DNA from: Xanthomonas sp. 3793
Lineage (GTDB): Bacteria > Pseudomonadota > Gammaproteobacteria > Xanthomonadales > Xanthomonadaceae
Length of the DNA: 64,000 nt
Assembly: GCF_024806835.1 (NCBI RefSeq)
Contig: NZ_JANTYU010000001.1
Coordinates: 1,054,001-1,118,000, forward strand
Reading direction: 5' to 3'
Part shown: piece by piece, positions 29,444-39,234 of the stretch
How the letters are laid out: the number at the start of each line of letters is the position of its first letter
How positions within the stretch are numbered: the first letter of the stretch is position 1
Notes under the pieces: generated by a model
Databases searched by the model: none
What the model saw: only the letters and a program-made list of their open reading frames with translations
Told to the model about the DNA's origin: nothing
Position numbers and translations under genes: made by a program

Positions 29444-29769
29444 GCCAGACCTGGACCTTCGTCTGCGCAAGCGACGCGCTGCTGCCCGGCGAACTGCAGA
29501 CCGTCTGGGATGAGGTCACCGACGCGCCGATCGTGGTGTTCAACCTCGACGGCCAGCTGTACGCGCTGGAAGACCGCTGTAGCCACGAAGACTACGAGTT
29601 GTCGCCCGGCAGCTTCGACCCGGTCGCCGGCACCATCGAATGCCAGTTGCACAGCGCGCGCTTCGATGTGCGCGATGGCCGGCCCTTGTGCGCGCCCGCC
29701 TACACCGCCGTGCCCAAGTTCCCGGTCAGGCGCGAGCACGACGGCATCTGGACCCGCGACGACCGCTGA
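29440..29769 (+). CDS. Small Rieske-type (non-heme) 2Fe-2S ferredoxin
   Basis: 109 residues. Cys47-X-His49 (DRCSHED) and Cys68-XX-His71 (IECQLHSARF) form a complete Rieske cluster site. Size and lack of a membrane anchor match the soluble ferredoxin of aromatic dioxygenases and the SUF-linked Rieske proteins of other bacteria. It may be a SUF client or an electron donor. It overlaps the GNAT gene. Confidence 0.92.
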   Translation: MSQTWTFVCASDALLPGELQTVWDEVTDAPIVVFNLDGQLYALEDRCSHEDYELSPGSFDPVAGTIECQLHSARFDVRDGRPLCAPAYTAVPKFPVRREHDGIWTRDDR

Positions 29770-29847
29770 GACGGCGGTTTCGGCTCGCGACCGGGCAGGC
29801 TGGGGGCCGCCATCTGCTTCAGCGCCTGCGCGTGCGTTCGGTAAGGA

Positions 29848-29875
29848 TTGCAAAGAAGAATGATTTGCATTTAAG
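29848..29875 (+). promoter_or_regulatory. Fur-box-like site overlapping a candidate promoter of the siderophore receptor
   Basis: The 19-mer at 29856-29874 (AAGAATGATTTGCATTTAA) matches the classical Fur consensus at about 11 of 19 positions. It lies between and over TTGCAA (29848-29853) and TTTAAG (29870-29875), spaced 16 bases. The rest of the 337-base gap up to the receptor gene holds no convincing gene; a 35-codon frame at 29923-30030 lacks a ribosome-binding site. Confidence 0.5.
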
Positions 29876-30106
29876 ATCGCAGCCCTTCAGGTCTTCTTAA
29901 CATCTGACCTGCCCTGCGATCCCATGCGCCCTGCACTGTCCGACATCTTCGATCTGCGTCCTGTTCGCCTGCGCTTTCCAGCGCGGCGCGCCGGCGTGCA
30001 CGGTGGACGCCAGCCGGACGCGACGGGCTAGCGACGCACGCACACCCTTCCGCATCCGCCGAGCCGCCGCCAGGCCGGAGCATCGCTTTCCTTTTCGAGA
30101 CGTCTC

Positions 30107-32425
30107 ATGACTCCCAGGATTTCCCCGCTCACCTCGGCCGTGCTGTTGACCCTGTCCGCTCCCGCGTTCGCCCAGCCCGGCGATGCGCCAGCGCCTCCGG
30201 GCGCGGTGGATCTGGATGCCATCCGGGTACAGCAGGAACGTGCGCAAAAACCGTCCTCGCCCAAGTACACCGAAGCGCTGCGCGACACGCCGCAGACCAT
30301 CACGGTCGTCACCAAGCAGACCATGGACCAGCAGAACCTGCTGTCGCTGCGCGATGTGCTGAGCACGCTGCCCGGTATCACCTTCGGCGCGGGCGAAGGC
30401 GGCGGCGGGTATGGCGACAGCATCAACCTGCGCGGCTTCACCGCCAGCAGCGACATCACCACCGATGGCGTGCGCGACAGCGCGCAGTACAGCCGTAGCG
30501 ACACCTTCAACCTCGAGGCCGTGGAGCTGATCAACGGCGCCAACTCGGCCATGTCCGGCGCCGGTTCGGTCGGTGGCAACATCAATCTGGTGACCAAGAC
30601 TGCCGGCCAGGGCGATTTCACCAACGTCGTGGTCGGTGGCGGCAGCGACCGCTATGGCCGGCTGACCGCCGACAGCAATTACGATTTCGACAACGGCACG
30701 GCCGTGCGCCTGAACGCGATGGGCCACACCCAGGACGTGCCGGGACGCGATGAGGAATTCCGTCATCGCTGGGGCTTTGCGCCGTCGGTGGCGTTCGGCC
30801 TGGGCTCGGATACCCGCTTCACCCTGAGCTACCTGCACCAGCACGACAACAACCTGCCGCAGTACGGCGTGCCGTTCGCGCTCAGCCCGTTCAACGACGG
30901 CCCGCTGCCCGGCGTGGACCCGGAGACCTTCTTCGGGTATCGCAATACCTCGCGTCAGGAAATCGACGTGGACATGCTGACCGGCGTGCTGGAAATGGAT
31001 TTCGACGACAACGTCAAACTGCGCAGCCTGGCGCGCGTGCAGCGCGTCGACCAGACCACCAATGCCACTGCACCGCAGGGCACCTGGTGCCTGCCCAACG
31101 GCACCGACCCGTACACCGGCCGCGCCTGCGTCGGCCAGCCAGCGGCCAGCTGGAACCCCAACAGCGGCCCGCGCGGCCTGGTGCGCGAGACGGAAAACTT
31201 CATCGCGCACAGCCAGACCGACCTGACCGCCACCTTGCACACCGGCGCCATCGAGCACCGCGTGGTCGCTGGCGTGGCCTTCAGCAAGGAAGACTTCGAA
31301 CTCGATAGCGGCACCACCTTCCGCAATGCCGATGGCTCCACCACCGGCATCACCTACCCGGTGCAGTCCTTCGACAATCCGTACAACATCTGGACCGGGC
31401 CGCAAAATTACTTCCGCACCGGGCACAGCAAGGGCAGCCTGACCAATCAGGCGGTCTACCTGTTCGACACGCTGCAGTTCAACGAGCAATGGATGCTCAA
31501 CCTGGGCGGCCGCTACGAACACAACGAAGGCGACAGCACCACCTACACCGTCAATGCCGCCGGCAACGTCACCGGTGTAAGCGCGGGCTTCCCGGCCGGC
31601 AGCGAAGAGGACCTGTTCTCGTATCGCGCCGGTCTGGTGTTCAAGCCGGTCGAGAACGCCAGCCTGTATCTGTCCTACGCCAACAGCAAGACGCCGTCCA
31701 AGGCCTCGGTCAACGGCTCGTGCACGCCGATCGCCACCGCCACCGCCGGTGCCAACTGCAACGTCGCGCCGGAAACGGCGGTCAACATCGAGCTGGGCGG
31801 CAAGTGGGACGTGCTGAACCAGCGCCTGGCGCTGACCGCTGCGCTGTTCCGCAACGAGCGCGAAAACTACAAGGTCAACAGCGGCGATCCGCTGATCCCC
31901 GAGCAGGTGCTGGACGGCAAGGCGCGTGTGGACGGCATCGCGCTCGGCGCGGCCGGTTACCTGACCGAGCGCTGGTCGATCTTCGCCAACTACACCTTCC
32001 TCGACAGCGAAGTGCTGCAGAGCGTGTCCAACCGCACCGAGAGCCTCACCGGCGACCCGGTGGCCGGACGCGAGCTGGTGCAGACCCCGCGCAATGCCGG
32101 CAACATCTGGACCACCTATACGCTCAACCAGTGGACCTTCGGCTACGGCGTCACCTACCAGGGCGGTTTCTATCCGAACAATTCCTCGGCGGCCGCGTAC
32201 ATCAAGACCGACGATTACTGGGTGCACCGCGCGATGGTCGGCCTGCGTGTCAACGACTGGCTCAGCCTGCAGTTGAACGTCAACAACCTGTTCGACGAGG
32301 AGTACTACACCAGCGTGCGCAACAACCTCACTGTCAACGCGGCCGGCACCGTGACCGCCGGCAGTGGCTGGGCGCTTCCGGGCGAAGGTCGCTCGGCGGT
32401 GTTGAGCGCCACCTTCAGTTTCTGA
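30107..32425 (+). CDS. TonB-dependent siderophore receptor (Fiu/PiuA type)
   Basis: 772 residues. A signal peptide ends around PAFA (residue 22), a TonB-box-like DLDAIRV is at 35-41, the plug domain contains [42 protein letters not shown], and the barrel ends in ATFSF with a terminal Phe. Family resemblance is to catecholate siderophore receptors. Context agrees: it is followed by a PiuC-type dioxygenase and preceded by a Fur-box-like site. Iron repression is likely by inference. Confidence 0.94.
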   Translation: MTPRISPLTSAVLLTLSAPAFAQPGDAPAPPGAVDLDAIRVQQERAQKPSSPKYTEALRDTPQTITVVTKQTMDQQNLLSLRDVLSTLPGITFGAGEGGGGYGDSINLRGFTASSDITTDGVRDSAQYSRSDTFNLEAVELINGANSAMSGAGSVGGNINLVTKTAGQGDFTNVVVGGGSDRYGRLTADSNYDFDNGTAVRLNAMGHTQDVPGRDEEFRHRWGFAPSVAFGLGSDTRFTLSYLHQHDNNLPQYGVPFALSPFNDGPLPGVDPETFFGYRNTSRQEIDVDMLTGVLEMDFDDNVKLRSLARVQRVDQTTNATAPQGTWCLPNGTDPYTGRACVGQPAASWNPNSGPRGLVRETENFIAHSQTDLTATLHTGAIEHRVVAGVAFSKEDFELDSGTTFRNADGSTTGITYPVQSFDNPYNIWTGPQNYFRTGHSKGSLTNQAVYLFDTLQFNEQWMLNLGGRYEHNEGDSTTYTVNAAGNVTGVSAGFPAGSEEDLFSYRAGLVFKPVENASLYLSYANSKTPSKASVNGSCTPIATATAGANCNVAPETAVNIELGGKWDVLNQRLALTAALFRNERENYKVNSGDPLIPEQVLDGKARVDGIALGAAGYLTERWSIFANYTFLDSEVLQSVSNRTESLTGDPVAGRELVQTPRNAGNIWTTYTLNQWTFGYGVTYQGGFYPNNSSAAAYIKTDDYWVHRAMVGLRVNDWLSLQLNVNNLFDEEYYTSVRNNLTVNAAGTVTAGSGWALPGEGRSAVLSATFSF

Positions 32426-32481
32426 CCCACTGCCCCACTGACACGCCGTCCGCATGCTGCGGGCGGCGTGGAGACCACCGC

Positions 32482-33168
32482 ATGTTGCTGCCCATTCCCG
32501 ATGTCCTCACTCCCGCACAACTTGGCGCGTTGCGGGAACGGCTGGACGCGGCCGACTGGGCGGACGGCCGCATCACTGCCGGCCATCAATCCGCGCAGGC
32601 CAAGGACAACGCGCAGCTGCCCGAAGACAGCGCGGTCGCACGCGAAGCCAGCGCACTGGTACTGGACGCACTTTCGCGCAGCAGTACGTTCTTTTCCGCG
32701 GTGCTGCCGCGTCGGATCTATCCGCCGTTGTTCAATCGTTACAGCGGCGGGCAGTCGTTCGGGTACCACGTCGACAACGCGGTGCGTTACGACCGCAGCC
32801 GCGGTGGTGCCGAGCCGGTACGCACCGATGTCTCGGGCACGCTGTTTCTCAGCGACCCGGACAGTTACGACGGCGGCGAGCTGGTGATCGAAGATACCTT
32901 CGGCACGCAGTCGGTGAAGCTGCCGGCCGGGCACCTGGTGATCTATCCCGGAACCAGCCTGCATAAGGTCATGCCGGTAACGCGCGGCACCCGCGTCGCC
33001 GCGTTCTTCTGGACCCAGAGCATGTTGCGCGACGATGCGCAGCGCCGCCTGTTGTTCGAACTGGACGTGTCGATCCGTCGTTTGACCCAGGACACGCCCG
33101 GGCATCCATCGCTGATCCAGCTCACCGGCGTGTATCACAACCTGCTGCGGCAGTGGGCCGATGTCTGA
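32482..33168 (+). CDS. piuC: PKHD-type Fe(II)/2-oxoglutarate dioxygenase PiuC/YbiX
   Basis: 228 residues, the usual length. His96 and Asp98 in FGYHVDNAV, His161 in TSLHKVMPV and Arg171 form the iron and 2-oxoglutarate sites. Family members are typically encoded next to Fiu/PiuA receptors and regulated by iron; the substrate is not established. The start at 32482 follows the receptor stop by 56 bases; the stop overlaps the Sel1 gene by 8. Confidence 0.94.
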   Translation: MLLPIPDVLTPAQLGALRERLDAADWADGRITAGHQSAQAKDNAQLPEDSAVAREASALVLDALSRSSTFFSAVLPRRIYPPLFNRYSGGQSFGYHVDNAVRYDRSRGGAEPVRTDVSGTLFLSDPDSYDGGELVIEDTFGTQSVKLPAGHLVIYPGTSLHKVMPVTRGTRVAAFFWTQSMLRDDAQRRLLFELDVSIRRLTQDTPGHPSLIQLTGVYHNLLRQWADV

Positions 33169-33919
33169 GCCTGTGATCGACCCGGCCCTGTTGATGGCGC
33201 TGTTGCAGACACAGCCCGATCAAGCGATCGCGCTGCTGCGCAAGGCAGCCGCCGGGCACGAATTGAATGCACAACTGCTGCTCGCGCAGCTGTACGCGGA
33301 AGGTCGCGGCGTTCCCGCCGATCCGGCCATGGCGATGCTGTGGTACGAAGTGGCCGCCAATGCCGGGCATCCGGAAGCGATGAATCAACTGGGGCGTTGC
33401 CACGAACTGGGCTTCGGCACGGCGTGCAACATCGTGTTGGCCGCGCTGTGGTATCGCCGCGCCGCCGAGCATGGGCTGGATTGGGGCATGTACAACCTCG
33501 CGCATCTGTACGGCTCCGGGCGTGGCGTGGCGCAGGACCACGCGCAGGCATTGGCGTTGTATCGCACCGCGGCCGAGCGTGGTCACGCCAAATCGATGAA
33601 TTTCGTGGCGCGCTATCTCGACCAGGGGCTGGCCTGCGATGCCGATCCACTCGCAGCGCGCAACTGGTATCGCCGTGCTGCCGAAACAGGCGATTTTCGC
33701 GGCCAGGCCAGTTACGCCACCTTGCTGGCAGACGATGGCGACATCGATCAGGCCGAGCACTGGATGCGGTCTGCGATCGCAGGCGGACATGCCGGCTTCC
33801 TGCAACAACTCACGCCGCTGCTGACGGGTGCAACGCAGCCACGTCTGCGTGCATTGCTGAGCGACGTGGCGAGGCGACAATCGCTACTGCAGGCATCCGT
33901 CGCAGCAACCGCGGCCTGA
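33161..33919 (+). CDS. Sel1-repeat protein of the piu cluster
   Basis: 252 residues with about five Sel1/TPR-like units: [30 protein letters not shown], then [44 protein letters not shown], and degenerate units up to about 215. No signal peptide, so probably a cytoplasmic protein-binding scaffold. A Sel1-type gene at this position, after piuC, also occurs in Pseudomonas piu loci as I recall. Confidence 0.87.
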   Translation: MSEPVIDPALLMALLQTQPDQAIALLRKAAAGHELNAQLLLAQLYAEGRGVPADPAMAMLWYEVAANAGHPEAMNQLGRCHELGFGTACNIVLAALWYRRAAEHGLDWGMYNLAHLYGSGRGVAQDHAQALALYRTAAERGHAKSMNFVARYLDQGLACDADPLAARNWYRRAAETGDFRGQASYATLLADDGDIDQAEHWMRSAIAGGHAGFLQQLTPLLTGATQPRLRALLSDVARRQSLLQASVAATAA

Positions 33920-33926
33920 GCACGCC

Positions 33927-34565
33927 ATGTCGACGTCGAACCAGACCCTTGCCACCACCCAGCAACGCCGCGGTTTCTGGCTGCGCCTGCTGCATCAATG
34001 GCACTGGATCAGCTCGGCGCTGTGCCTGATCGGCATGCTGCTGTTTACGGTCACCGGGCTCACCCTCAATCACGCCGCGCGTATCGAGGCCAGCCCGTCC
34101 ACCGAACACCGCACGCTCACCCTGCCGCCAGCGCTGCTGAAGGCCTTGGGCACGCGCCAGGACGGCGATGCACCGCTGCCGCCGCGCGTGGCGCAATGGC
34201 TGGGACGCGAGCTGGAGATCAGCATCGGCACGCGCAACGGCGAATGGTCGCCCGACGAGGTCTATCTCGCGCTGCCCCGCCCCGGTGGCGATGCCTGGTT
34301 GAGCCTGGACCGCAGCAGCGGCGCGATCGAATACGAGCGCACTTCGCGCGGCGCCATCGCCTATCTCAACGACCTGCACAAGGGCCGCAACGCCGGACCG
34401 GCCTGGGGCTGGTTCATCGACGTGTTCGCCATCGCCTGCCTGGTGTTCTGCATCACCGGCCTGTTCCTGCTGCACCTGCATGCGCGTCAGCGCAGCATGA
34501 CCTGGCCGCTGGTCGGCCTGGGCCTGCTGATTCCGCTGCTGATTGCCTTGCTGTTGATCCACTGA
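33927..34565 (+). CDS. PepSY-associated transmembrane protein
   Basis: 212 residues. TM1 at about 22-45 ([19 protein letters not shown]), a periplasmic domain, TM2 near 160-182 ([23 protein letters not shown]) and TM3 near 193-211. Conserved histidines (His23, His26, His53 and DLHKGR around 152) resemble the haem or electron-transfer sites of PepSY-TM proteins. Proposed role: passing electrons across the inner membrane in the iron cluster. That is inference from family and neighbours. Confidence 0.87.
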   Translation: MSTSNQTLATTQQRRGFWLRLLHQWHWISSALCLIGMLLFTVTGLTLNHAARIEASPSTEHRTLTLPPALLKALGTRQDGDAPLPPRVAQWLGRELEISIGTRNGEWSPDEVYLALPRPGGDAWLSLDRSSGAIEYERTSRGAIAYLNDLHKGRNAGPAWGWFIDVFAIACLVFCITGLFLLHLHARQRSMTWPLVGLGLLIPLLIALLLIH

Positions 34566-34584
34566 CCTTTTACCGGAGACGATC

Positions 34585-35100
34585 ATGCGCGCCACCCTGA
34601 CTATCGCTCTGAGCGGCCTGCTCGCCATGCCGGCGTATGCGGCCACGCTCGACATCAACGTCGAGATCCCCAAGCTCACTGTCGCCGAATACCACCGCCC
34701 GTACGTGGCGATCTGGCTGGAAGGCGCAGACCAGAAGGTCGCCGCCAATCTGGCGGTCTGGTACCAATCCAAGGACACCGCCGAAGGCCACGGAACCAAG
34801 TGGCTGCCGGATCTGCGCCAGTGGTGGCGCAAGAGCGGCCGCACGCTGGAGGTACCGGTCGACGGCGTGACCGGCCCCACCCGGCCTGCCGGCGCGCACG
34901 CGTTGTCGTTCACCGATACCAAGGGCGTGCTGAAGTCGCTGCCGGCCGGCCAGTACACGCTGGTGGTGGAAGCCGCGCGCGAAGTCGGCGGCCGCGAACT
35001 GGTCAAGGTGCCTTTCAGCTGGCCGGCGAAGTCTGCGCAGACCGCCAAGGCCAGCGGCAGCAGCGAACTCGGTGCCGTCAGCCTGGTCGCCAAACCCTGA
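34585..35100 (+). CDS. DUF2271 periplasmic protein with a candidate FMN attachment motif
   Basis: 171 residues with a signal peptide ending PAYA before Ala20. YVAIWLEGADQKVAANLAVWYQ and the C-terminal beta sheet fit DUF2271. DGVTGPT at residues 93-99 follows the ApbE flavinylation pattern (Asp, then Ser/Thr-Gly-X-Thr), with Thr99 as the predicted FMN acceptor. An apbE gene lies two genes downstream. It would be a periplasmic covalent flavoprotein carrying electrons between the PepSY protein and an acceptor. Confidence 0.85.
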   Translation: MRATLTIALSGLLAMPAYAATLDINVEIPKLTVAEYHRPYVAIWLEGADQKVAANLAVWYQSKDTAEGHGTKWLPDLRQWWRKSGRTLEVPVDGVTGPTRPAGAHALSFTDTKGVLKSLPAGQYTLVVEAAREVGGRELVKVPFSWPAKSAQTAKASGSSELGAVSLVAKP

Positions 35101-35272
35101 GCGTCACCTGCTGGTGGCGGCCGCACGCAGCGTACGCGGCCGACCACGGCGCAACGGCGCAGTGCATCGCGTTGCCAGATACATATCGCTTTCCACGCAT
35201 CCACGCAGCGCCACACCTGCGCGCTGATCAGACACGTGACCCACCGTCCTCATCGTCCTTCAAGGAGTTGTC

Positions 35273-36076
35273 ATGAAACGTTCGCTCGTCCTGATCGCCA
35301 TGCTCGCCGCACTACCGGTCAGCGCACTCGCCCACAAGGCCTGGTTGCTGCCGTCGCAGACCGTCATCGCCGGCGAGGCGCCGTGGATCACCGTCGATGC
35401 GGCAGTGTCCAACGACCTGTTCTACTTCAACCACGTGCCGCTGCGCCTGGACAACCTGAGCATCACCGCGCCCGACGGCAGCGCGCTCAAGCCGGAAAAT
35501 CCGGCCACCGGCAAGTACCGCAGCGTGTTCGACCTGCAGCTCACCCAGCCCGGCACCTACAAGCTCGCCATCATCAATGCCGGGCTGTTCGCCAGCTGGA
35601 AGGAAGACGGCAAGCCCAAGCGCTGGCGCGGCAACGAGGCCAGCTTTGCCACCGAAGTGCCGAAGAACGCGCAGGAATTGCAGGTCTCGCAATCGCTCAA
35701 TCGCGTGGAAACCTTCGTGACCCGTGGCGCGCCGACCACCACAGCGCTCAAGCCCAGCGGCAAGGGCATCGAGCTGATTCCGGTGACCCACCCCAACGAT
35801 CTGGTCGCAGGTGAAGCGGCGCAGTTCACCCTGCAGCTGGACGGCAAGCCGGCAGCCGGGCTGGAGATCGAGATCGTGCGCGGCGGCACGCGCTATCGCG
35901 ATGCGCAGAACGAGATCAAGCTCAAGACCGACGCCAAGGGCGGCTTCAGCGTGACGTGGCCGGAACCGGGCATGTACTGGCTGGAAACCACCAGCGAAGA
36001 CAGCAAGACCTCGCTGCCGCAGGCAAAGCAACGCCGTCTTGGCTATGTCGCCACACTGGAAGTGTTGCCGCAGTAA
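35273..36076 (+). CDS. DUF4198 periplasmic protein with mature N-terminal histidine
   Basis: 267 residues. The signal peptide [20 protein letters not shown] should be cut after Ala20, leaving His21 ([10 protein letters not shown]) as the new N-terminus. Two beta-sandwich-like parts follow (about 40-140 and 160-265). DUF4198 proteins are periplasmic and linked to metal uptake in some genomes. An N-terminal His is the arrangement used in copper histidine-brace proteins, which makes a metal role plausible. A 172-base gap precedes the gene and no promoter is obvious. Confidence 0.86.
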   Translation: MKRSLVLIAMLAALPVSALAHKAWLLPSQTVIAGEAPWITVDAAVSNDLFYFNHVPLRLDNLSITAPDGSALKPENPATGKYRSVFDLQLTQPGTYKLAIINAGLFASWKEDGKPKRWRGNEASFATEVPKNAQELQVSQSLNRVETFVTRGAPTTTALKPSGKGIELIPVTHPNDLVAGEAAQFTLQLDGKPAAGLEIEIVRGGTRYRDAQNEIKLKTDAKGGFSVTWPEPGMYWLETTSEDSKTSLPQAKQRRLGYVATLEVLPQ

Positions 36077-36210
36077 TCGCCGCACGCACGCCACTGCGTT
36101 GACCGGATGGTCAGTGTAGTGGCGCTGTGGTGGCGACACATGCCATTGGCGGGTGCACAGCGCGGAGCATCAGCCTGCGCATCCCTGCTGCCTCAAGGAC
36201 AGACCGCGTG

Positions 36211-37251
36211 ATGCAAACGGCACGTTCGCGCGTCACCATGGCTGCTTCAGGCAGCGCCTGCTCGAACGGTCCACACATGCATCCAGTTTCTTCCGCAGAC
36301 GACGCCGTTGCCTCCCTGGGCGGGCGCAGCATGGGCACGACCTGGAGCGTCAAGCTGGTAGCGCCGCGTGCGCGCGACCTGCATCCCCTGCATGCGCGTA
36401 TCCAGGCGGCGCTCGACCGTGTGGTCGCGCAAATGAGCACCTGGGAAGCGGACTCGGATATCAGCCGCTACAACCGTGCCGCAGCAGGTGACTGGCAGAC
36501 CTTGCCCGACGACTTCTTCAGCGTGCTGCGCACCGCGCTGCAGATTGCCCAGGCCAGCGACGGCGCGTTCGATCCTACGGTCGGGCCAATGGTCGAGCTG
36601 TGGGGCTTTGGCGCCTCTGGCGGCCGGCGACGCGTACCCTCGCCCGAGCAGATCGCGCAGGCGCGCCTGCGCTGTGGTTGGCGACGCCTGCAACTGGATG
36701 GCAGGCGGTTGCTGCAACCCGGCGCTGTCGCACTGGATCTGTCCGGCATCGCCAAAGGCTTCGGAGTGGACTGCGTACACCATGCATTGCGACAGGCCGA
36801 CATCGAGGACGCCTTGATCGACGTGGGCGGCGAACTGTTCGGCTATGGACGCAAACCCGATGGCAGCGCATGGCGTGTACTGGTCGAATCCGCGCCCGAT
36901 GAGGACGCCGGCGCTGCCTTGCCGACACGTGTGCTTGCCTTGGACGGGCTGGCAGTCGCCACATCCGGCGATCGTTGGCACCGCTTCGATGCCGACGGCA
37001 TGCGCTACGCGCACACCTTCGACCCACGGACCGGAGCGCCGATTCCGCACGCGCCTGCCGCCGTCACCGTCCTGGCACGCGACGCCATGCAGGCCGATGC
37101 CTGGGCCACCGCGATGACCGTGCTCGGCACCGACGCCGGGCTCGCCCATGCCGCCAGGACCGACCTGGCAGTGCGCTTCCTGACGCGCCACGATGGCAGC
37201 TTGCACGAAGCGATGAGCCCCGCATTCGAGCGGAATCTGGCGGCGTCATGA
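36211..37251 (+). CDS. apbE: FAD:protein FMN transferase ApbE
   Basis: About 346 residues. GRSMGTTWSVKL near the start of the domain, AQMSTWEADSDISRYNRA, LDLSGIAKGFGVD and the C-terminal YAHTFDPRTGAPI with DAMQADAWATA are ApbE signatures. It transfers FMN from FAD to Thr of target proteins in the periplasm. The start is uncertain: ATG at 36211, 36238 or 36277. No clear signal peptide or lipobox is visible with any of them. It overlaps the flavoprotein gene by 4 bases. Confidence 0.9.
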   Translation: MQTARSRVTMAASGSACSNGPHMHPVSSADDAVASLGGRSMGTTWSVKLVAPRARDLHPLHARIQAALDRVVAQMSTWEADSDISRYNRAAAGDWQTLPDDFFSVLRTALQIAQASDGAFDPTVGPMVELWGFGASGGRRRVPSPEQIAQARLRCGWRRLQLDGRRLLQPGAVALDLSGIAKGFGVDCVHHALRQADIEDALIDVGGELFGYGRKPDGSAWRVLVESAPDEDAGAALPTRVLALDGLAVATSGDRWHRFDADGMRYAHTFDPRTGAPIPHAPAAVTVLARDAMQADAWATAMTVLGTDAGLAHAARTDLAVRFLTRHDGSLHEAMSPAFERNLAAS

Positions 37252-38864
37252 GTGTCGCGAGCCCACGCGTGTGGATGGGTAACGGGATGGCGCTGCTCCT
37301 ATTGGCCGCGCTTGTCGGATGGCTTGCCCGCCTGCATGACGGTGCGTGGTGGGCCGCGCCCACACCGCATCGTTGGCAATGGGCCGCTGTCGGGATGGCC
37401 GCGTATGCCGTGCTGTGCGCTGCGGTCTTCCTGCGCCGCCGGGCTCGCGCCGACACCTCGCACGGCGACAGCAGCGGCGTGTTGATCGTGTGGGCAAGCC
37501 AGACCGGGTTCGCACGCGAACTGGCCGAACGCAGCGCCGCTGCCTTGCAATCGGCAGGCATCGGCGTCCATGCATTGCCGCTGCAAGCAGTGGGTGCAGA
37601 GCAGCTCGCGCGCGTGCCACGTTTGCTGTGCATCGTCAGCACCACGGGCGAAGGCGACGCCCCGGATCACGCGCAGGCTGCGGTGCGTCACTGGTTCGCC
37701 GACAACGGGCAGGATCTGGCCGCCATGCAATACGCGGTGCTGGCGCTTGGCGATCGCCGTTATACCCAGTTCTGCGCATTCGGCAGGCAGGTCGACGACC
37801 GCCTGCAGGCGCGCGGCGGCACCCGCCTGTTCGAGCGCATCGAGGTCGACAATGCCGACCCGCGCGCATTGCAGCAGTGGCAACAGCGCCTGTCGGCATT
37901 GGCGCCTGCCCTTGCGACGCAGCCCGACTGGAGCGTGCCGACTTATGCCGCCTGGCAGCTGCGCGAACGCGTCCACGTCAATCCAGGCAGCGCAGGCGCA
38001 CCGATCCATCGACTGCGTCTCACGCCGATCGATGGCACACTGCCGCCATGGGTTGCCGGCGACATCGCCGAGATCGCACCGGAAAACGCTCCGGAAAGTG
38101 TCGAGGCATGGTTGCAGCGCCATCGACGCGACGGCGCAGACATCGTCGACGGTCGTACGCTGCGCGCCTGGCTTGGCCGCTCGCACCTGCCGACCGATGC
38201 ACAGATGGCGGCCACGACGTCATCGGATGCAACCGCCTTGGTGCATCGCCTGCTCGCGCTGCCGCATCGCGAATACTCGCTGGCATCGATCAGTGAGGAA
38301 GGCTACGCCGAACTGCTGATCCGCGAACACCGGCATGCCGACGGGCATCTTGGGATCGGCAGTGGCTGGCTGTGCGTGCATGCTCCCGTCGGCGCGACGA
38401 TCGCCTTGCGCCTGCGCAGCAATCCGGGGTTCCATCCGCCAGCACCCGAGCACCCCATGCTGCTGATCGGCAATGGCACCGGCATCGCCGGCTTGCGCGC
38501 CCATCTACGCGCACGCATCGCGGTCGGGGCGAGCGACAACTGGCTGATCTTCGGCGAACGCAATGCCGCGCACGATGCGCTGTATGCCGAAGAACTGCAG
38601 CAGTGGCAACACGCTGGCTGGATCGCGCGTCTGGACCTTGTGTATTCGCGCGACCACACCCCAGCGGTGCGTTACGTACAACATGCATTGGCCGCTGCCA
38701 GCGATAGCCTGCGCCAGTGGCTCGACCGCGGTGGCTGCATCTATCTCTGCGGCAGCCTGCGCGGCATGGCAGCCGACGTGGACAGCACCCTCGATATCCT
38801 GCTGGGCATCGACGTCAGGCAAGAACTGCTACGCAGCGGCCGCTACCGTCGCGACGTGTATTGA
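37248..38864 (+). CDS. Membrane-anchored flavodoxin/FAD/NADPH reductase (sulfite reductase flavoprotein-like)
   Basis: 538 residues. Two N-terminal membrane helices (about 12-28 and 43-64) are followed by a flavodoxin domain (VIVWASQTGFARELAERSA near 77-96, STTGEGDAPDHA), an FAD-binding connecting region, and an NADPH domain with LLIGNGTGIAGLRAHL near 405 and CIYLCGSLRGMAADVD near the end. This is the layout of cytochrome P450/sulfite reductase diflavin proteins. It probably faces the cytoplasm and feeds NADPH electrons into the PepSY protein. Confidence 0.9.
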   Translation: MSVASPRVWMGNGMALLLLAALVGWLARLHDGAWWAAPTPHRWQWAAVGMAAYAVLCAAVFLRRRARADTSHGDSSGVLIVWASQTGFARELAERSAAALQSAGIGVHALPLQAVGAEQLARVPRLLCIVSTTGEGDAPDHAQAAVRHWFADNGQDLAAMQYAVLALGDRRYTQFCAFGRQVDDRLQARGGTRLFERIEVDNADPRALQQWQQRLSALAPALATQPDWSVPTYAAWQLRERVHVNPGSAGAPIHRLRLTPIDGTLPPWVAGDIAEIAPENAPESVEAWLQRHRRDGADIVDGRTLRAWLGRSHLPTDAQMAATTSSDATALVHRLLALPHREYSLASISEEGYAELLIREHRHADGHLGIGSGWLCVHAPVGATIALRLRSNPGFHPPAPEHPMLLIGNGTGIAGLRAHLRARIAVGASDNWLIFGERNAAHDALYAEELQQWQHAGWIARLDLVYSRDHTPAVRYVQHALAAASDSLRQWLDRGGCIYLCGSLRGMAADVDSTLDILLGIDVRQELLRSGRYRRDVY

Positions 38865-39234
38865 ACGGCAACCATGCAGGCTGAGCATCGCAACTTGGCA
38901 CCGTGGAGCGCTACGATCGGTGGCAATCGGTGCGCGGCAGCGACGGCATCCGACACCGCCCGCGATGCTTCCCTCAACGTTGCAGCTCATGCAATCGGCC
39001 ACTTTCAAGGTCTCTGAATCCGACATGCAGCAATACTCGTTCGCCGGTAACCATGCTCCGCACTGTCACGCTGCTGCATGCATGCATGCAAGATCGCTGA
39101 CGCCTGGAGGCAGGCAATGCGGAAGAGGCGCGTCAAATCCGACGTGCTAGCCACTGGGCCCAAATCGGATGTACTTGGACTCGCACCCCCAGCCGTTCGA
39201 TGCATGTACGAACATGCTTGGCTGCCCGGACCAG
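38865..39234 (+). other. 370-base gap between the iron cluster and hutD
   Basis: The two flanking genes converge. No gene or clear terminator seen. A (GCAT)n run lies at 39075-39090 and a degenerate 18-base direct repeat beginning AAATCCGACGTGCTAG lies near 39136-39180. Confidence 0.5.

Noticed and set aside
29923-30030. A 35-codon leader-like frame before the siderophore receptor
   Set aside because: No ribosome-binding site and no regulatory feature such as a run of one amino acid; it may be chance.
29897-32455. An 852-codon open frame on the minus strand
   Set aside because: It mirrors the TonB receptor gene, which has a signal peptide, plug and barrel motifs. The mirror frame has no recognisable domain.
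39075-39090. Short GCAT tandem repeat
   Set aside because: Only about four units in a gap; too short to call a feature with function.
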